DNA of 64,000 nucleotides from Chitinophaga pendula. Lineage in GTDB: Bacteria > Bacteroidota > Bacteroidia > Chitinophagales > Chitinophagaceae. The position numbers were made by a program, and so were the translations under genes. Shown here piece after piece: positions 45,776 to 55,062 of this stretch (positions are counted from its first letter, which is position 1; every line of letters begins with the position of its first letter). The notes under the pieces were generated by a model. The model was not told the DNA's origin. It saw nothing but the letters and a program-made list of their open reading frames with translations, and ran no database searches. Location of the stretch: positions 7,117,501 through 7,181,500 of the forward strand of contig NZ_CP077769.1 in NCBI RefSeq assembly GCF_020386615.1. Direction: 5' to 3'.

Positions 45776-46579
45776 ATGATGTTCTCCCGGATCAAAAAAT
45801 ACACACTCTCCTTCCTGGTAGCTTGCTCCCTGTCCCCATTCACCACAATGGCGCAATCCAAATCCCAACCCAAAGTATTGGTGTTCTCCAAAACAACAGG
45901 CTTCCGGCACGATTGCATTCCCTCAGGTAAAGAAGCACTCATCAAACTGGGAAATGAAAATAACTTCACCGTCGATACCACAGAAGACGCTACTGCATTC
46001 ACCTCCGCCAACTTGTCCCAATACGCTGCCATACTATTCTTTAATACCACCGGCGATGTACTCGACAGCACACAACAACTGGCCATGCAGTCATATATTC
46101 AGAAGGGTGGGGGATACATGGGCATCCATGCTGCCGCCGATACAGAATACGACTGGCCTTGGTACAACCAACTGGCCGGCGCCTGGTTCGCCAGCCATCC
46201 CAAACAACAAGAAGCCTCCCTCCTCGTCATCGACCACAACCATCCCGCTACCCAACACCTGCCTAACAGCTGGATACGTTGGGACGAATGGTACAATTTT
46301 AAAGACATCAACGCCGATACACATGTCCTCATCAAAATAGATGAACGTTCCTATCAGGGTGGCAAAAACGGCGATAACCACCCCATGGCCTGGTACCACC
46401 AGTTCGATGGCGGCCGCGCCTTCTATACCGCCCTCGGCCATACCCAAGAGTCATACAAAGACCCTGCTTTCCTCCAACACATCCTCGGTGGCCTCCGCTA
46501 TGCCATGGGCACCGAAAAAAATAAAGACAGAAAAGAACGCAAACAGAGCAAACCAGGAAAAACAGTACTGGCACGCTAA
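45776..46579 (+). CDS. ThuA-domain exported protein
   Basis: The product is about 267 residues: signal peptide to TMAQS, then one ThuA domain: KVLVFSKTTGFRHDCIPSG, AAILFFNTTGDVLD, GIHAAADTEYDWPWYNQL, ASHPKQ, NHPMAWYHQFDGGRAFYTALGHT. ThuA proteins are class I glutamine amidotransferase-like folds linked to keto-trehalose and keto-glycoside metabolism. The domain is homologous to the N-terminal part of the two large proteins downstream. The start is the ATG at 45776 or 45779; the longer upstream frame runs through the preceding stem-loop. The basic C-terminal tail (KDRKERKQSKPGK) is unusual. Confidence 0.9.
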   Translation: MMFSRIKKYTLSFLVACSLSPFTTMAQSKSQPKVLVFSKTTGFRHDCIPSGKEALIKLGNENNFTVDTTEDATAFTSANLSQYAAILFFNTTGDVLDSTQQLAMQSYIQKGGGYMGIHAAADTEYDWPWYNQLAGAWFASHPKQQEASLLVIDHNHPATQHLPNSWIRWDEWYNFKDINADTHVLIKIDERSYQGGKNGDNHPMAWYHQFDGGRAFYTALGHTQESYKDPAFLQHILGGLRYAMGTEKNKDRKERKQSKPGKTVLAR

Positions 46580-46654
46580 CACACTATGCACTTATCACAC
46601 CATGAAATATTATTCACCAATAAAAAGATTCCACCAGTAAATCCAACTGATAGC

Positions 46655-49600
46655 ATGAGATATCTAATCACGATGATGTTATTGCTGGGAATGGGCACTG
46701 TCATCAGCAGCTGCAACAAAACCCGGCCAGGCAAACCCAAAGTTCTGGTGTTCTCCAAAACCACCGGTTTCCGCCACGCGTCTATACCCGCAGGTATAAA
46801 AGCCGTCCAGAAACTGGGCGCCGAAAATGGCTTCGAAGTAGATACCACCGAAAATGCCGCCTACTTCAACGAAGACTCATTACAACACTACGCCGCCGTA
46901 ATATTCCTCAATACCACCGGCGATGTACTCAACCACGTACAGGAAGCCGACTTCGAACGCTATATCCAGGCCGGCGGTGGGTACGTAGGCGTACACTCCG
47001 CCACCGACACCGAATACGACTGGCCCTGGTACGGCCAACTGGCAGGTGCCTACTTCGCCAACCACCCCGAAGGCGTACACAAAGCATCCCTCATCATAAA
47101 GGATAAAACGTTCCCCGCCACCAGCGGCCTCCCCGAAAAATGGGAACATGTCGACGAATGGTACAACTTCAGAAACCTGAACAAAGACACAAAGGTCATC
47201 CTCTCCGTAGATGAAAAAACCTACCAGGGCGGCTCCATGGGCGATAACCACCCCATCAGCTGGTACCACGACTTCGATGGCGGCCGCGCCTTCTACACCG
47301 AACTTGGGCACACCGATGAAAGCTACACAGAAGCCAACTTCATCAAACACCTCCTCGGTGGTATCAAATACGCCATGGGCGAAAATGCAGTACTCGACTA
47401 CGCCAAAGCAACCACTCAACGCGTACCCGACGAAAACCGTTTCACCAAAACCGTACTCACAGCAGGCGAATTCTTCGAACCCACCGAAATGACCATCCTG
47501 CCCGATCTCAGCGTCCTCGTTGCACAACGCCGCGGTGAGATCATGTTCTTCAACAACAAAACCAAAGCCCTGTCTCAAGTAGGATTCCTCAACGTATACT
47601 ACAAGACAGATATCCCTAACGTCAATGCAGAAGAAGGCGTACTGGGCATCGCCGCCGATCCCGCCTTCGACAAAAATCATTACGTATACATCTATTACTC
47701 TCCGGTAGATACCTCCGTTAACAGACTCTCCCGCTTCAAATTCGAAAACAACCAGATCGATCTGAAGTCCGAACAGATGATATTGCAACTCTACTCCCAA
47801 CGCCAGATATGCTGCCACACCGGCGGCTCTATCGCCTTCGGCCAGGATGGATTGCTATATCTCACCACCGGAGATAACTCCACGCCTTTCGACGAACCTG
47901 GCCAGAAATATGGTAGCAACGGCTTCGGCCCCTCCGATGATCGTCCCGGACACCTCCAGTACGATGGCCGCCGCTCCTCCGCCAATACCAACGACCTCCG
48001 TGGTAAGATCCTCCGCATACGCGTGAAAGAAGATGGCTCCTACAGCATCCCTGAAGGTAACCTCTTCAAACCAGGCACTCCCAACACCCGCCCCGAGATC
48101 TATGTAATGGGTACCAGGAACCCATACCGCATCTCCGTCGATCGTAAGACCAATTACATCTACTGGGGCGAAGTAGGCCCCGATGCCAACAACGACAACC
48201 CACAACGTGGACCCATGGGATACGACGAAATAAACCAGGCTAAAAAGCCAGGTAACTACGGATACCCCATGTTCGTTGGTAACAACTACGCCTACCACCA
48301 ATACAACTACGAAACAGGCGAAAGCGGCCCCCCCTACGATGCCGCCAAACCTATTAATAGCTCCCGTAACAACACCGGCCTCAAAGAACTGCCGCCCGCA
48401 CAACCGGCATTCATCTGGTACCCCTACGGCAAATCCAAAGAATTCCCTCAGGTAGGCAGCGGTGGCCGTAATGCCATGGCAGGCCCCATCTACTACCCCG
48501 AATTCTATCCGCAAGCCACCCGCTTCCCGGATTATTATAATGGTAAATTCTTTATCTACGATTGGGTACGTGGATGGATCAAAGCCGTAACCATGGACAA
48601 AGATGGCAACTTCGCCAAAATGGAACCGTTCATGGAACATACCAAGTTCAACGCACCCATCGATATGGAAATGGGCCCCGATGGCCGTATCTACGTACTC
48701 GAATATGGTAGCGGATGGTTCAGCAAAAACGCCGACGCCGGCCTGTCCCGCATCGACTACAATGGCGGCAACCGCCCCCCCATAGCCACCATCAGCGTAG
48801 ACAAGCTCACCGGTAGCCTGCCCTTCACCGCCAAACTCAAAGCCGAAGGCACTGATCCCGATGGCGATAAACTGAAATACCTCTGGTACTTCGGCAATGG
48901 CAACAAAAAAGAAACCAATACCCCCGAAATAGAATACGCCTACTCCACCGCAGGTGAATACCAGGTGTCCGTAGAAGTGGTCGATGATAAAGGTGCCCGC
49001 ACCCGCAGTAACGTCATCACCATCTACGCCGGCAACGAAACACCTCAGGTGAACGTCAATATCCAGGGCAATAAAATGTTCTACTTCCCGGGCAAACGTG
49101 TTCACTATACCGTAAATATCAATGATAAAGAAGATGGTACCTCCTCCGCTGGTAACCTCGACCCGGCCAACGTCTACATCAAAGCAGAATATGTGGAAGG
49201 CCGCGACAAAGCCGCCATGCCACAAGGCCACCAGATCATCTCCGGCGCCATCGCGGGTAAAAACATCATGGAATCCAGCGACTGTAAAACCTGTCACAAA
49301 CTCAACGAAAAATCCATCGGCCCCTCATTCGTACAGGTAGCCGAACGATACAAACAAGACCCTAAAGCCCCCGACTTCCTGGCCAATAAGATCATCCAAG
49401 GTGGCGGCGGCGTATGGGGCGAAACCGCCATGGCCGCTCACCCCACCATATCCAAAGGCGAAGCGCACCAGATCGTAGAATATATCTTCTCCCTCACCGG
49501 CGACAAACAACGGCAACCGTCCCTGCCACTCACCGGAGAGATAGATCCCACCGTTGGCAACCCACTCAAAGACAATGGCGTATTCTACCTCCTGGCCAGC

Positions 49601-50062
49601 TACACCGACAAAGGTGGCCCCGGCATCAAACCAATCACCGGCGCAGCTTCCGCTCAGCTTATCAACGCTAAACTCCATGCAGAAAACTTCGATAAAGCCG
49701 ATGGCGCCTCCGCTGTAGAAGTAGAAGGAGAGAAATACGTTATACCCACCGCACAAGGATGGGTAATGTACAAAGACCTCGACCTCACAGAAGTAAATGG
49801 CATCAACATCATCTACTTCATACTCGAAGAACCTAAGTTTGGATACATAGTAGAAGCACGCCTCGATCAACCCGATGGCCCTAAACTGGGTGAAGCCCTC
49901 ATCGGCCCCGGCGCCAAACAACAGGTGCCCAATACCAAAACCATCAGCTTTACACCGCTGACCGATGGTAAGCCACACAACCTGTACCTGAAAATACATG
50001 CCGCCAACCCGGAAGAAAAACATCCCGTAGGTCTCAAATACCTGCAACTACTGGCGAAATAG
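46655..50062 (+). CDS. ThuA / PQQ-type sugar dehydrogenase / PKD / cytochrome c fusion lipoprotein (copy 1)
   Basis: The product is a 1135-residue lipoprotein (signal ending VISSC, Cys20). Order of domains: ThuA (about 27-250, with TGFRH and NHPISWYHDFDGGRAF), a glucose/sorbosone dehydrogenase-type propeller (about 260-705), a PKD domain (about 710-800), a cytochrome c (heme motif CKTCH at 877-881) and a C-terminal beta domain (about 960-1135) resembling CBM6-like modules. In the propeller, H388 (CCHTGGSIAF) and R488 (GTRNPYRIS) correspond to the catalytic histidine and arginine of soluble PQQ glucose dehydrogenase. The polypeptide could oxidise a sugar, pass electrons to its own heme and process the keto product. 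The longer open frame starting at 46586 precedes the signal peptide and is not used. Confidence 0.9.
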   Translation: MRYLITMMLLLGMGTVISSCNKTRPGKPKVLVFSKTTGFRHASIPAGIKAVQKLGAENGFEVDTTENAAYFNEDSLQHYAAVIFLNTTGDVLNHVQEADFERYIQAGGGYVGVHSATDTEYDWPWYGQLAGAYFANHPEGVHKASLIIKDKTFPATSGLPEKWEHVDEWYNFRNLNKDTKVILSVDEKTYQGGSMGDNHPISWYHDFDGGRAFYTELGHTDESYTEANFIKHLLGGIKYAMGENAVLDYAKATTQRVPDENRFTKTVLTAGEFFEPTEMTILPDLSVLVAQRRGEIMFFNNKTKALSQVGFLNVYYKTDIPNVNAEEGVLGIAADPAFDKNHYVYIYYSPVDTSVNRLSRFKFENNQIDLKSEQMILQLYSQRQICCHTGGSIAFGQDGLLYLTTGDNSTPFDEPGQKYGSNGFGPSDDRPGHLQYDGRRSSANTNDLRGKILRIRVKEDGSYSIPEGNLFKPGTPNTRPEIYVMGTRNPYRISVDRKTNYIYWGEVGPDANNDNPQRGPMGYDEINQAKKPGNYGYPMFVGNNYAYHQYNYETGESGPPYDAAKPINSSRNNTGLKELPPAQPAFIWYPYGKSKEFPQVGSGGRNAMAGPIYYPEFYPQATRFPDYYNGKFFIYDWVRGWIKAVTMDKDGNFAKMEPFMEHTKFNAPIDMEMGPDGRIYVLEYGSGWFSKNADAGLSRIDYNGGNRPPIATISVDKLTGSLPFTAKLKAEGTDPDGDKLKYLWYFGNGNKKETNTPEIEYAYSTAGEYQVSVEVVDDKGARTRSNVITIYAGNETPQVNVNIQGNKMFYFPGKRVHYTVNINDKEDGTSSAGNLDPANVYIKAEYVEGRDKAAMPQGHQIISGAIAGKNIMESSDCKTCHKLNEKSIGPSFVQVAERYKQDPKAPDFLANKIIQGGGGVWGETAMAAHPTISKGEAHQIVEYIFSLTGDKQRQPSLPLTGEIDPTVGNPLKDNGVFYLLASYTDKGGPGIKPITGAASAQLINAKLHAENFDKADGASAVEVEGEKYVIPTAQGWVMYKDLDLTEVNGINIIYFILEEPKFGYIVEARLDQPDGPKLGEALIGPGAKQQVPNTKTISFTPLTDGKPHNLYLKIHAANPEEKHPVGLKYLQLLAK

Positions 50063-50089
50063 TCGAATTAGTATACAAATAATAAAACA

Positions 50090-50128
50090 TAAACAGGGAT
50101 GAACGAATCAATCGTTCATCCCTGTTTA
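50090..50128 (+). terminator. Terminator after the first fusion gene
   Basis: TAAACAGGGATGAACGA (50090-50106) and TCGTTCATCCCTGTTTA (50112-50128) form a perfect 17-bp stem with a 5-base loop. Confidence 0.85.
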
Positions 50129-50230
50129 CTTTATAAGTGTCACTGATACTATTAAAGCAAAGATATATAAGTACCCGTATAAATTCTGTTGAGAATGCCA
50201 AATGATTAGCGCTACTAAAAAAGGCAACGC

Positions 50231-50242
50231 TAAAACGGTTTA
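50231..50242. promoter_or_regulatory. LacI-type palindrome upstream of the second fusion gene
   Basis: TAAAACGGTTTA differs at one base from the perfect palindrome TAAAACGTTTTA at 44419-44430. The flanking C and G extend symmetry (CTAAAA...TTTAG). It lies about 340 bp before the ATG at 50581. Confidence 0.45.
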
Positions 50243-50580
50243 GTTAGCAAAAGTTTTAATAACTTGCAGCCAGAGGAAAAGGTTGATTTTTAGAATAGCT
50301 CAGTTAACAACTAGGAAAATATTTTTATGCTGTATACATAACTGGTACCCCGGTACGTTAAGTAGCAATGCTCAGATGTGATGTAAAAACAAGACTAAAG
50401 CCCTGGTGATACCTACACACCCGGGACCTGCTCATCAACAATCCTTTTTTAGGCATACAAGTAATATGCAATAGTAGCAACACCGCATTGTGCGGATAGT
50501 AAAAAGTCTTGCCAGGTCACTCTATACTCACCTATAGTGATAGGGATGCCCATGCCATACAACAAAAACTAATCGTCATT

Positions 50581-53500
50581 ATGAATCGTTTGGTTACCAT
50601 TATTTTGTTACTGGTCATCAGCACTGTCGTCAGCAGCTGTGAAAAATGCCGGCCGGGAAAACCCAAAGTATTGATATTTGCCCACTACAAAGATCAACAC
50701 CAGGCAGTTATACCCGCTGCCATCAATGCCATACAGGAGATGGGAATCGAATATGGATTCGAGGTAGATACCACCCGCGACGCCTCCCTGTTCGATGAAG
50801 ACACCTTGACGCGATACGCCGCCGTGATCTTCCTTAACACCTCCGGCAACTTACTCGATCATACGCAAAAAGCCGACTTCGAAAGATATATACAGGCGGG
50901 TGGAGGATATGTTGGTATCCACGCCGCTGCCAGCACCGCATATGACTGGGACTGGTACGGACAACTGCTGGGCGCTTATGTGGATGAATATCCCGCCCCC
51001 CTCGATAAAGCATCCCTCAAAGTACATTGTAACGTACTCCGCAATGAATATAACCTCCCTCGTACTTGGGAACATAACGATGAATGGTACAACTTCACAA
51101 ATCTGTCTAAAGACATCCGGGTAGCGATATGCGCCGACGAAAAGACCTACCAGGGCGGCGTCATGGGGGCCGAACATCCCGTCTGCTGGTGCCATGAATT
51201 TAATGGCGGCCGCGCATTCTATACCGCCCTCGGACACACAGAAGAAAGTTATACCGAAACCTACTTCCTCCAACACCTGCTCTACGGGATCAGATATGCA
51301 ATCGGGAAAAACATACAGCCAGATTATAAACATGCCACCACCCCCCGCGTACCGGCAGAAAATCGCTTCACCAAAACCACCCTGTCCGCCGGACAACTGT
51401 TCGAACCAACGGAGATGGCTATACTCCCGGATCGTAGCGTCCTGATCACCCAACGCCGCGGCGAGATCATGTACTTCGACAACAAAACCCAAAAAATATC
51501 GCAGGTAGGCTTCCTGAAAGTATACTATAAGTCAGACAAGCCAGACGCCGTCTCCGATGAAGGCGTACTGGGTATCACCGCCGACCCCGCCTTCGAAAAG
51601 AACCATTACGTATATATCTACTACTCGCCGGCCGATGTCTCCGTTAACCGGCTCTCCCGCTTCCGGTACGAACATCATCACATAGATACCCAGTCAGAAA
51701 AAGTAGTACTCGAAGTCGATGCACAACGCGAAACGTGCTGCCACACCGGTGGCTCCCTAGCATTCGATCCTACCGGATTGCTCTACCTGTCCACAGGAGA
51801 TAATACATCCCCCTTCGATGAGCCAGCACAGACATACGGCAACTGCGGCTTCACCCCCCTCGACGACCGCCCCGGCCATACCTTGTATGACGCCCGCCGC
51901 ACCGCCGCCAATACCAACGACCTGCGGGGTAAGATCCTCCGCATAAAAATAAATGCCGATGGTAGCTATGCCATCCCCGAAGGAAACCTGTACGCACCGG
52001 GTACCCCTCACACCCGTCCGGAGATCTACGTCATGGGCAACAGAAATCCGTACCGCATCGCCGTAGACCGTAAAACAAACTTCCTGTACTGGGGCGATGT
52101 AGGACCGGATGCCAACAATGATCATCCCAAACGGGGGCCAATGGGATACGACGAGATCAACCAGGCCAAAGGACCGGGGAATTACGGCTACCCCATGTTC
52201 ATAGGCAATAACTACGCCTACCGGGAATACAATTACGCAACAGGAGAAAGCGGCCCGTCATTTAATCCCCTCAAACCCATAAATAATTCAAGGAACAATA
52301 CCGGCCTGAAAGAACTGCCCGCCGCCCACTCCGCATTCATCTGGTATCCATATGCCAGGTCCACCGACTTCCCACAGCTGGGCAGCGGTGGCCGTAATGC
52401 CATGGCAGGTCCCGTATACTATCCGGAATACTACCCGGCAGCGTCCCGCTATCCGGACTATTACAGTGGCAAACTATTCGTCTATGACTGGGTACGTGGC
52501 TGGATAAAAGCAGTAACCATGGACAAGAATAGCAACTATCTCAAAATGGAACCCTTCATGGAACATACCTGCTTCAATAGCCCGATAGATATGGAATTGG
52601 GACCGGATGGCAGGATATATCTCCTCGAGTATGGTAGCGGATGGTTTAGCAAGAACCCCAATGCCTGCCTTTCCCGACTGGATTACAACAGTGGTAATCG
52701 CGCTCCTATGGTAGAGATAAAGACCGATAAGCTCACCGGCGGCCTGCCGTTCACCGCCACGTTTAAAGCCATTGCCAACGACCCCGATGGCGACCCGCTA
52801 AAGTATCGCTGGCAGCTAGGGAACGGTCGTATCATAGAGACCAATACCCCCGAATTTACCTTCACCTGCAAAACAGCGGGTGAATACCAGGTATCCGTCG
52901 CCGTTATCGACGACAAAGGTGCCCATAATTGCAGCAATGTACTGACCCTATACGCCGGCAATGAAACCCCGCAGGTCAGCATCCGGTTACAGGGCAATAA
53001 AATGTTCTACTTCCCGGACAAACGTATACACTATGCCGTGACGGTAAGTGATAAAGAAGATGGGAGCTCCGCAGCAGGCAACCTGGATATGTCCAATAGC
53101 TATATCAAGGCAGAATACGTAGGCGGATTGGATAAAGCGGCTATCCCACAGCGACACGAGATCATCTCCGACGCTATCGCTGGCAAAAATATCATGGAGT
53201 CCTACGATTGCAGGTCCTGCCACAAACAGGAAGAAAAATCCGTCGGCCCCTCATTCCTGCAGATCGCCAAACGGTATAAAAAAGACCCGAAAGCAATAAA
53301 ATATCTCGCTGGTAAGATCCTCCACGGCGCCGGCGGTACATGGGGCGAAAATACCATGGCCGCTTATACCGCCCTTTCCGAAACAGAGGCTTATAATATC
53401 ATACACTATATCTTCTCCCTGATGCAAACCGCCCAGCGGCAACCATCATTGCCGCTCTCCGGCGAGATCGATCCCACCCTCGGACAGCCCATCAAAAATA

Positions 53501-53988
53501 ACGGTGTGTTCTACCTGCTGGCTAGCTACACCGATAAAGGAGGACCCGGTATCAAACCCATCACCAGCAACGCCTCCGTGCAGCTGATAAATGCCAGGAT
53601 ACCAGCAGAAAGTTTCGATAAGGCAGATGGCGCCTCCGCCATGGAAGTGGATGGCGTCAAATATGTCATCCCTACCGCACAAGGATGGGTCATGTACAAA
53701 GATCTCGATCTTACCGACGTAAATGGTATCAGCCTCATCTACTACATACTGGACGTATTGCAGTACGGCTATATAGTAGAAGCCCGCCTCGACCACCCGG
53801 AAGGTACCAAACTGGGAGAAGTGCTGATCGGTCCGGATGCCAGACCCCAGGCCGCAAACATTAAAACCATCACCTTCCCCCTACGCAGTGATCGCAGGCT
53901 GCACTCCCTCTACCTACGCATACATGCCGCCAACCCTAACGAAATATATCCCCTCGGCCTGAAGTACGTACAGCTACTAACGCCCTGA
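50581..53988 (+). CDS. ThuA-like / PQQ-type sugar dehydrogenase / PKD / cytochrome c fusion lipoprotein (copy 2)
   Basis: The product is exactly as long as copy 1 (1135 residues) and aligned residue for residue at key points: lipid Cys20 (VVSSC), propeller His388 (CCHTGGSLAF), heme motif CRSCH at 877-881. The dehydrogenase, PKD, cytochrome and C-terminal domains look intact. The ThuA domain has lost family motifs: TGFRH became KDQHQ, DTEYDWPWY became STAYDWDWY, and NHPISWYH became EHPVCWCH. It may therefore have kept oxidation but lost or changed the ThuA activity. The start is the ATG at 50581, which begins the lipoprotein signal. Its own upstream region suggests separate regulation from copy 1. 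Confidence 0.9.
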   Translation: MNRLVTIILLLVISTVVSSCEKCRPGKPKVLIFAHYKDQHQAVIPAAINAIQEMGIEYGFEVDTTRDASLFDEDTLTRYAAVIFLNTSGNLLDHTQKADFERYIQAGGGYVGIHAAASTAYDWDWYGQLLGAYVDEYPAPLDKASLKVHCNVLRNEYNLPRTWEHNDEWYNFTNLSKDIRVAICADEKTYQGGVMGAEHPVCWCHEFNGGRAFYTALGHTEESYTETYFLQHLLYGIRYAIGKNIQPDYKHATTPRVPAENRFTKTTLSAGQLFEPTEMAILPDRSVLITQRRGEIMYFDNKTQKISQVGFLKVYYKSDKPDAVSDEGVLGITADPAFEKNHYVYIYYSPADVSVNRLSRFRYEHHHIDTQSEKVVLEVDAQRETCCHTGGSLAFDPTGLLYLSTGDNTSPFDEPAQTYGNCGFTPLDDRPGHTLYDARRTAANTNDLRGKILRIKINADGSYAIPEGNLYAPGTPHTRPEIYVMGNRNPYRIAVDRKTNFLYWGDVGPDANNDHPKRGPMGYDEINQAKGPGNYGYPMFIGNNYAYREYNYATGESGPSFNPLKPINNSRNNTGLKELPAAHSAFIWYPYARSTDFPQLGSGGRNAMAGPVYYPEYYPAASRYPDYYSGKLFVYDWVRGWIKAVTMDKNSNYLKMEPFMEHTCFNSPIDMELGPDGRIYLLEYGSGWFSKNPNACLSRLDYNSGNRAPMVEIKTDKLTGGLPFTATFKAIANDPDGDPLKYRWQLGNGRIIETNTPEFTFTCKTAGEYQVSVAVIDDKGAHNCSNVLTLYAGNETPQVSIRLQGNKMFYFPDKRIHYAVTVSDKEDGSSAAGNLDMSNSYIKAEYVGGLDKAAIPQRHEIISDAIAGKNIMESYDCRSCHKQEEKSVGPSFLQIAKRYKKDPKAIKYLAGKILHGAGGTWGENTMAAYTALSETEAYNIIHYIFSLMQTAQRQPSLPLSGEIDPTLGQPIKNNGVFYLLASYTDKGGPGIKPITSNASVQLINARIPAESFDKADGASAMEVDGVKYVIPTAQGWVMYKDLDLTDVNGISLIYYILDVLQYGYIVEARLDHPEGTKLGEVLIGPDARPQAANIKTITFPLRSDRRLHSLYLRIHAANPNEIYPLGLKYVQLLTP

Positions 53989-54006
53989 GGAACTAAAAAA
54001 AACAAA

Positions 54007-54049
54007 CCGCAGCGGAGAGGTCCATGTCTATCAGACCTCCCCGCTGCGG
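54007..54049. terminator. Terminator between convergent genes
   Basis: CCGCAGCGG (54007-54015) pairs with CCGCTGCGG (54041-54049), with an inner GAGGTC/GACCTC stem. On the minus strand it is followed by TTTGTTTTTTTT, so it is a strong terminator for the TMEM220-like gene and may also stop the fusion transcript. Confidence 0.8.
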
Positions 54050-54072
54050 CTATCGCAATATCAGCAATTGGT

Positions 54073-54453
54073 TTACCTGGCGCGTAACCGCCTGCCCGCA
54101 TAGATATAATTGATACCCAATACCACGATCAGGATCGCCAGGCCAAAAAACTCCCTCGTATCTTCTATCCAGGGCTTCTGCGCTTTCATCGTCTGCGCAA
54201 TATTCTCCGCATGATGCTGCGTCGCCCAGTCAACGACACCGTCCTTGGTGAAAAATAAATATACCGCATAAGCCAGGTAGACCACAATCCCAACAATATA
54301 AGCGGTCTTGAAAAAACGACCCCGCGCCGCCAGGTAACAAAACAAAGCACCGTATATATAAATAGGCATCCATACATACGGATCCGGATCATTATATTGT
54401 AAAGCAGCAAACAATACAAACAACACACAAAAGATCAGATTGAATATTTTCAT
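54073..54453 (-). CDS. TMEM220-family membrane protein
   Basis: The product is 126 residues with about four hydrophobic segments. LIFCVLFVLFAALQYNDPDPYVWMPIYIYGA is the hallmark of the transmembrane 220 family (the QYNDPDPxxW loop between the first two helices). Function is unknown. It is a single-gene minus-strand unit between the fusion and SusC genes. Confidence 0.85.
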   Translation of the reverse strand: MKIFNLIFCVLFVLFAALQYNDPDPYVWMPIYIYGALFCYLAARGRFFKTAYIVGIVVYLAYAVYLFFTKDGVVDWATQHHAENIAQTMKAQKPWIEDTREFFGLAILIVVLGINYIYAGRRLRAR

Positions 54454-55062
54454 GTCTGGTTTTTTAAGAGGCTATAAACATACAGAAAAAGATGCAGCAC
54501 TACTAAAAGTCAACCGTTTAGATACCGTTCATAAAAAAATGTTAAAACTTCACTTGCATTAGTTAATTTAATGTTATAAATTGCTTAATGTTAATTGAGC
54601 GCAAAGCCCGATTTTACATTGTATAGCGTGTTTTAACTGTGTTTTAGAGGGAGTTGACACTAAACAGACCTTTACCAGGTCTGATGAAGAGAGAGCGTTT
54701 CAACCAATCAATTTTAAAAAAAAAAGTTCCGCGTTTAGTATAAAACAAAGGGTGTACAATTATGCCCTATTGTAAAAAATCGTTGACCAATTTTTAGCGT
54801 AAGTGATTTCCACGTAAAGACGATTAGCTTGGTATTTTAACGTTATCAGATGGACGAATGAAGACTACTATTTCACGACAGTACCCAGTATCTCACTATT
54901 GAACTTATTAATGGACAAACAAACCAGAATCTAAATTTCGAAACAAACCAAAATCTGAATTAATACAACAACCATTGGTTGTCTTGTAGACACTTATATC
55001 ACACATATCGTTAACATCACAAAAATCTCAACACGTTAGTTTAGCTTTTTAAACTCCACGTT
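54454..55062. other. Regulatory-looking AT-rich region upstream of susC-like gene
   Basis: The 609-bp gap contains a hairpin, CAGACCT/AGGTCTG (54665-54683), a central-CG palindrome TAACGTTA (54838-54845) followed by TCAGATGG much like the site at 44419, two 21-bp direct repeats (54917-54961) and an odd palindrome ACAACCA-T-TGGTTGT (54968-54982). No exact TAnnTTTG box was found close to the SusC start, and no gene is visible. Confidence 0.5.
54917..54961 (+). repeat. 21-bp direct repeats upstream of the SusC gene
   Basis: AAACAAACCAGAATCTAAATT (54917-54937) recurs as 54941-54961 with two changes, a 24-bp period. Together with the palindrome at 54968-54982 it may be an activator-binding region about 100 bp before the SusC start. 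Confidence 0.55.

Larger units (their letters stand above)
50063..50580. other. Intergenic region between the two fusion genes
   Basis: This 518-bp gap contains a strong terminator (50090-50128) and a LacI-type palindrome (50231-50242). The rest is AT-rich with no coding frame of good quality. The upstream in-frame opening of the second fusion (from 50509) precedes its signal peptide and is taken as non-coding. Confidence 0.6.

Noticed and set aside
47855..49297. A 480-codon open frame on the minus strand inside the first fusion gene
   Set aside because: Same cause: the strong preference for C in third codon position of the plus-strand gene removes stop codons from the complement. The composition is unlike any protein in the window.
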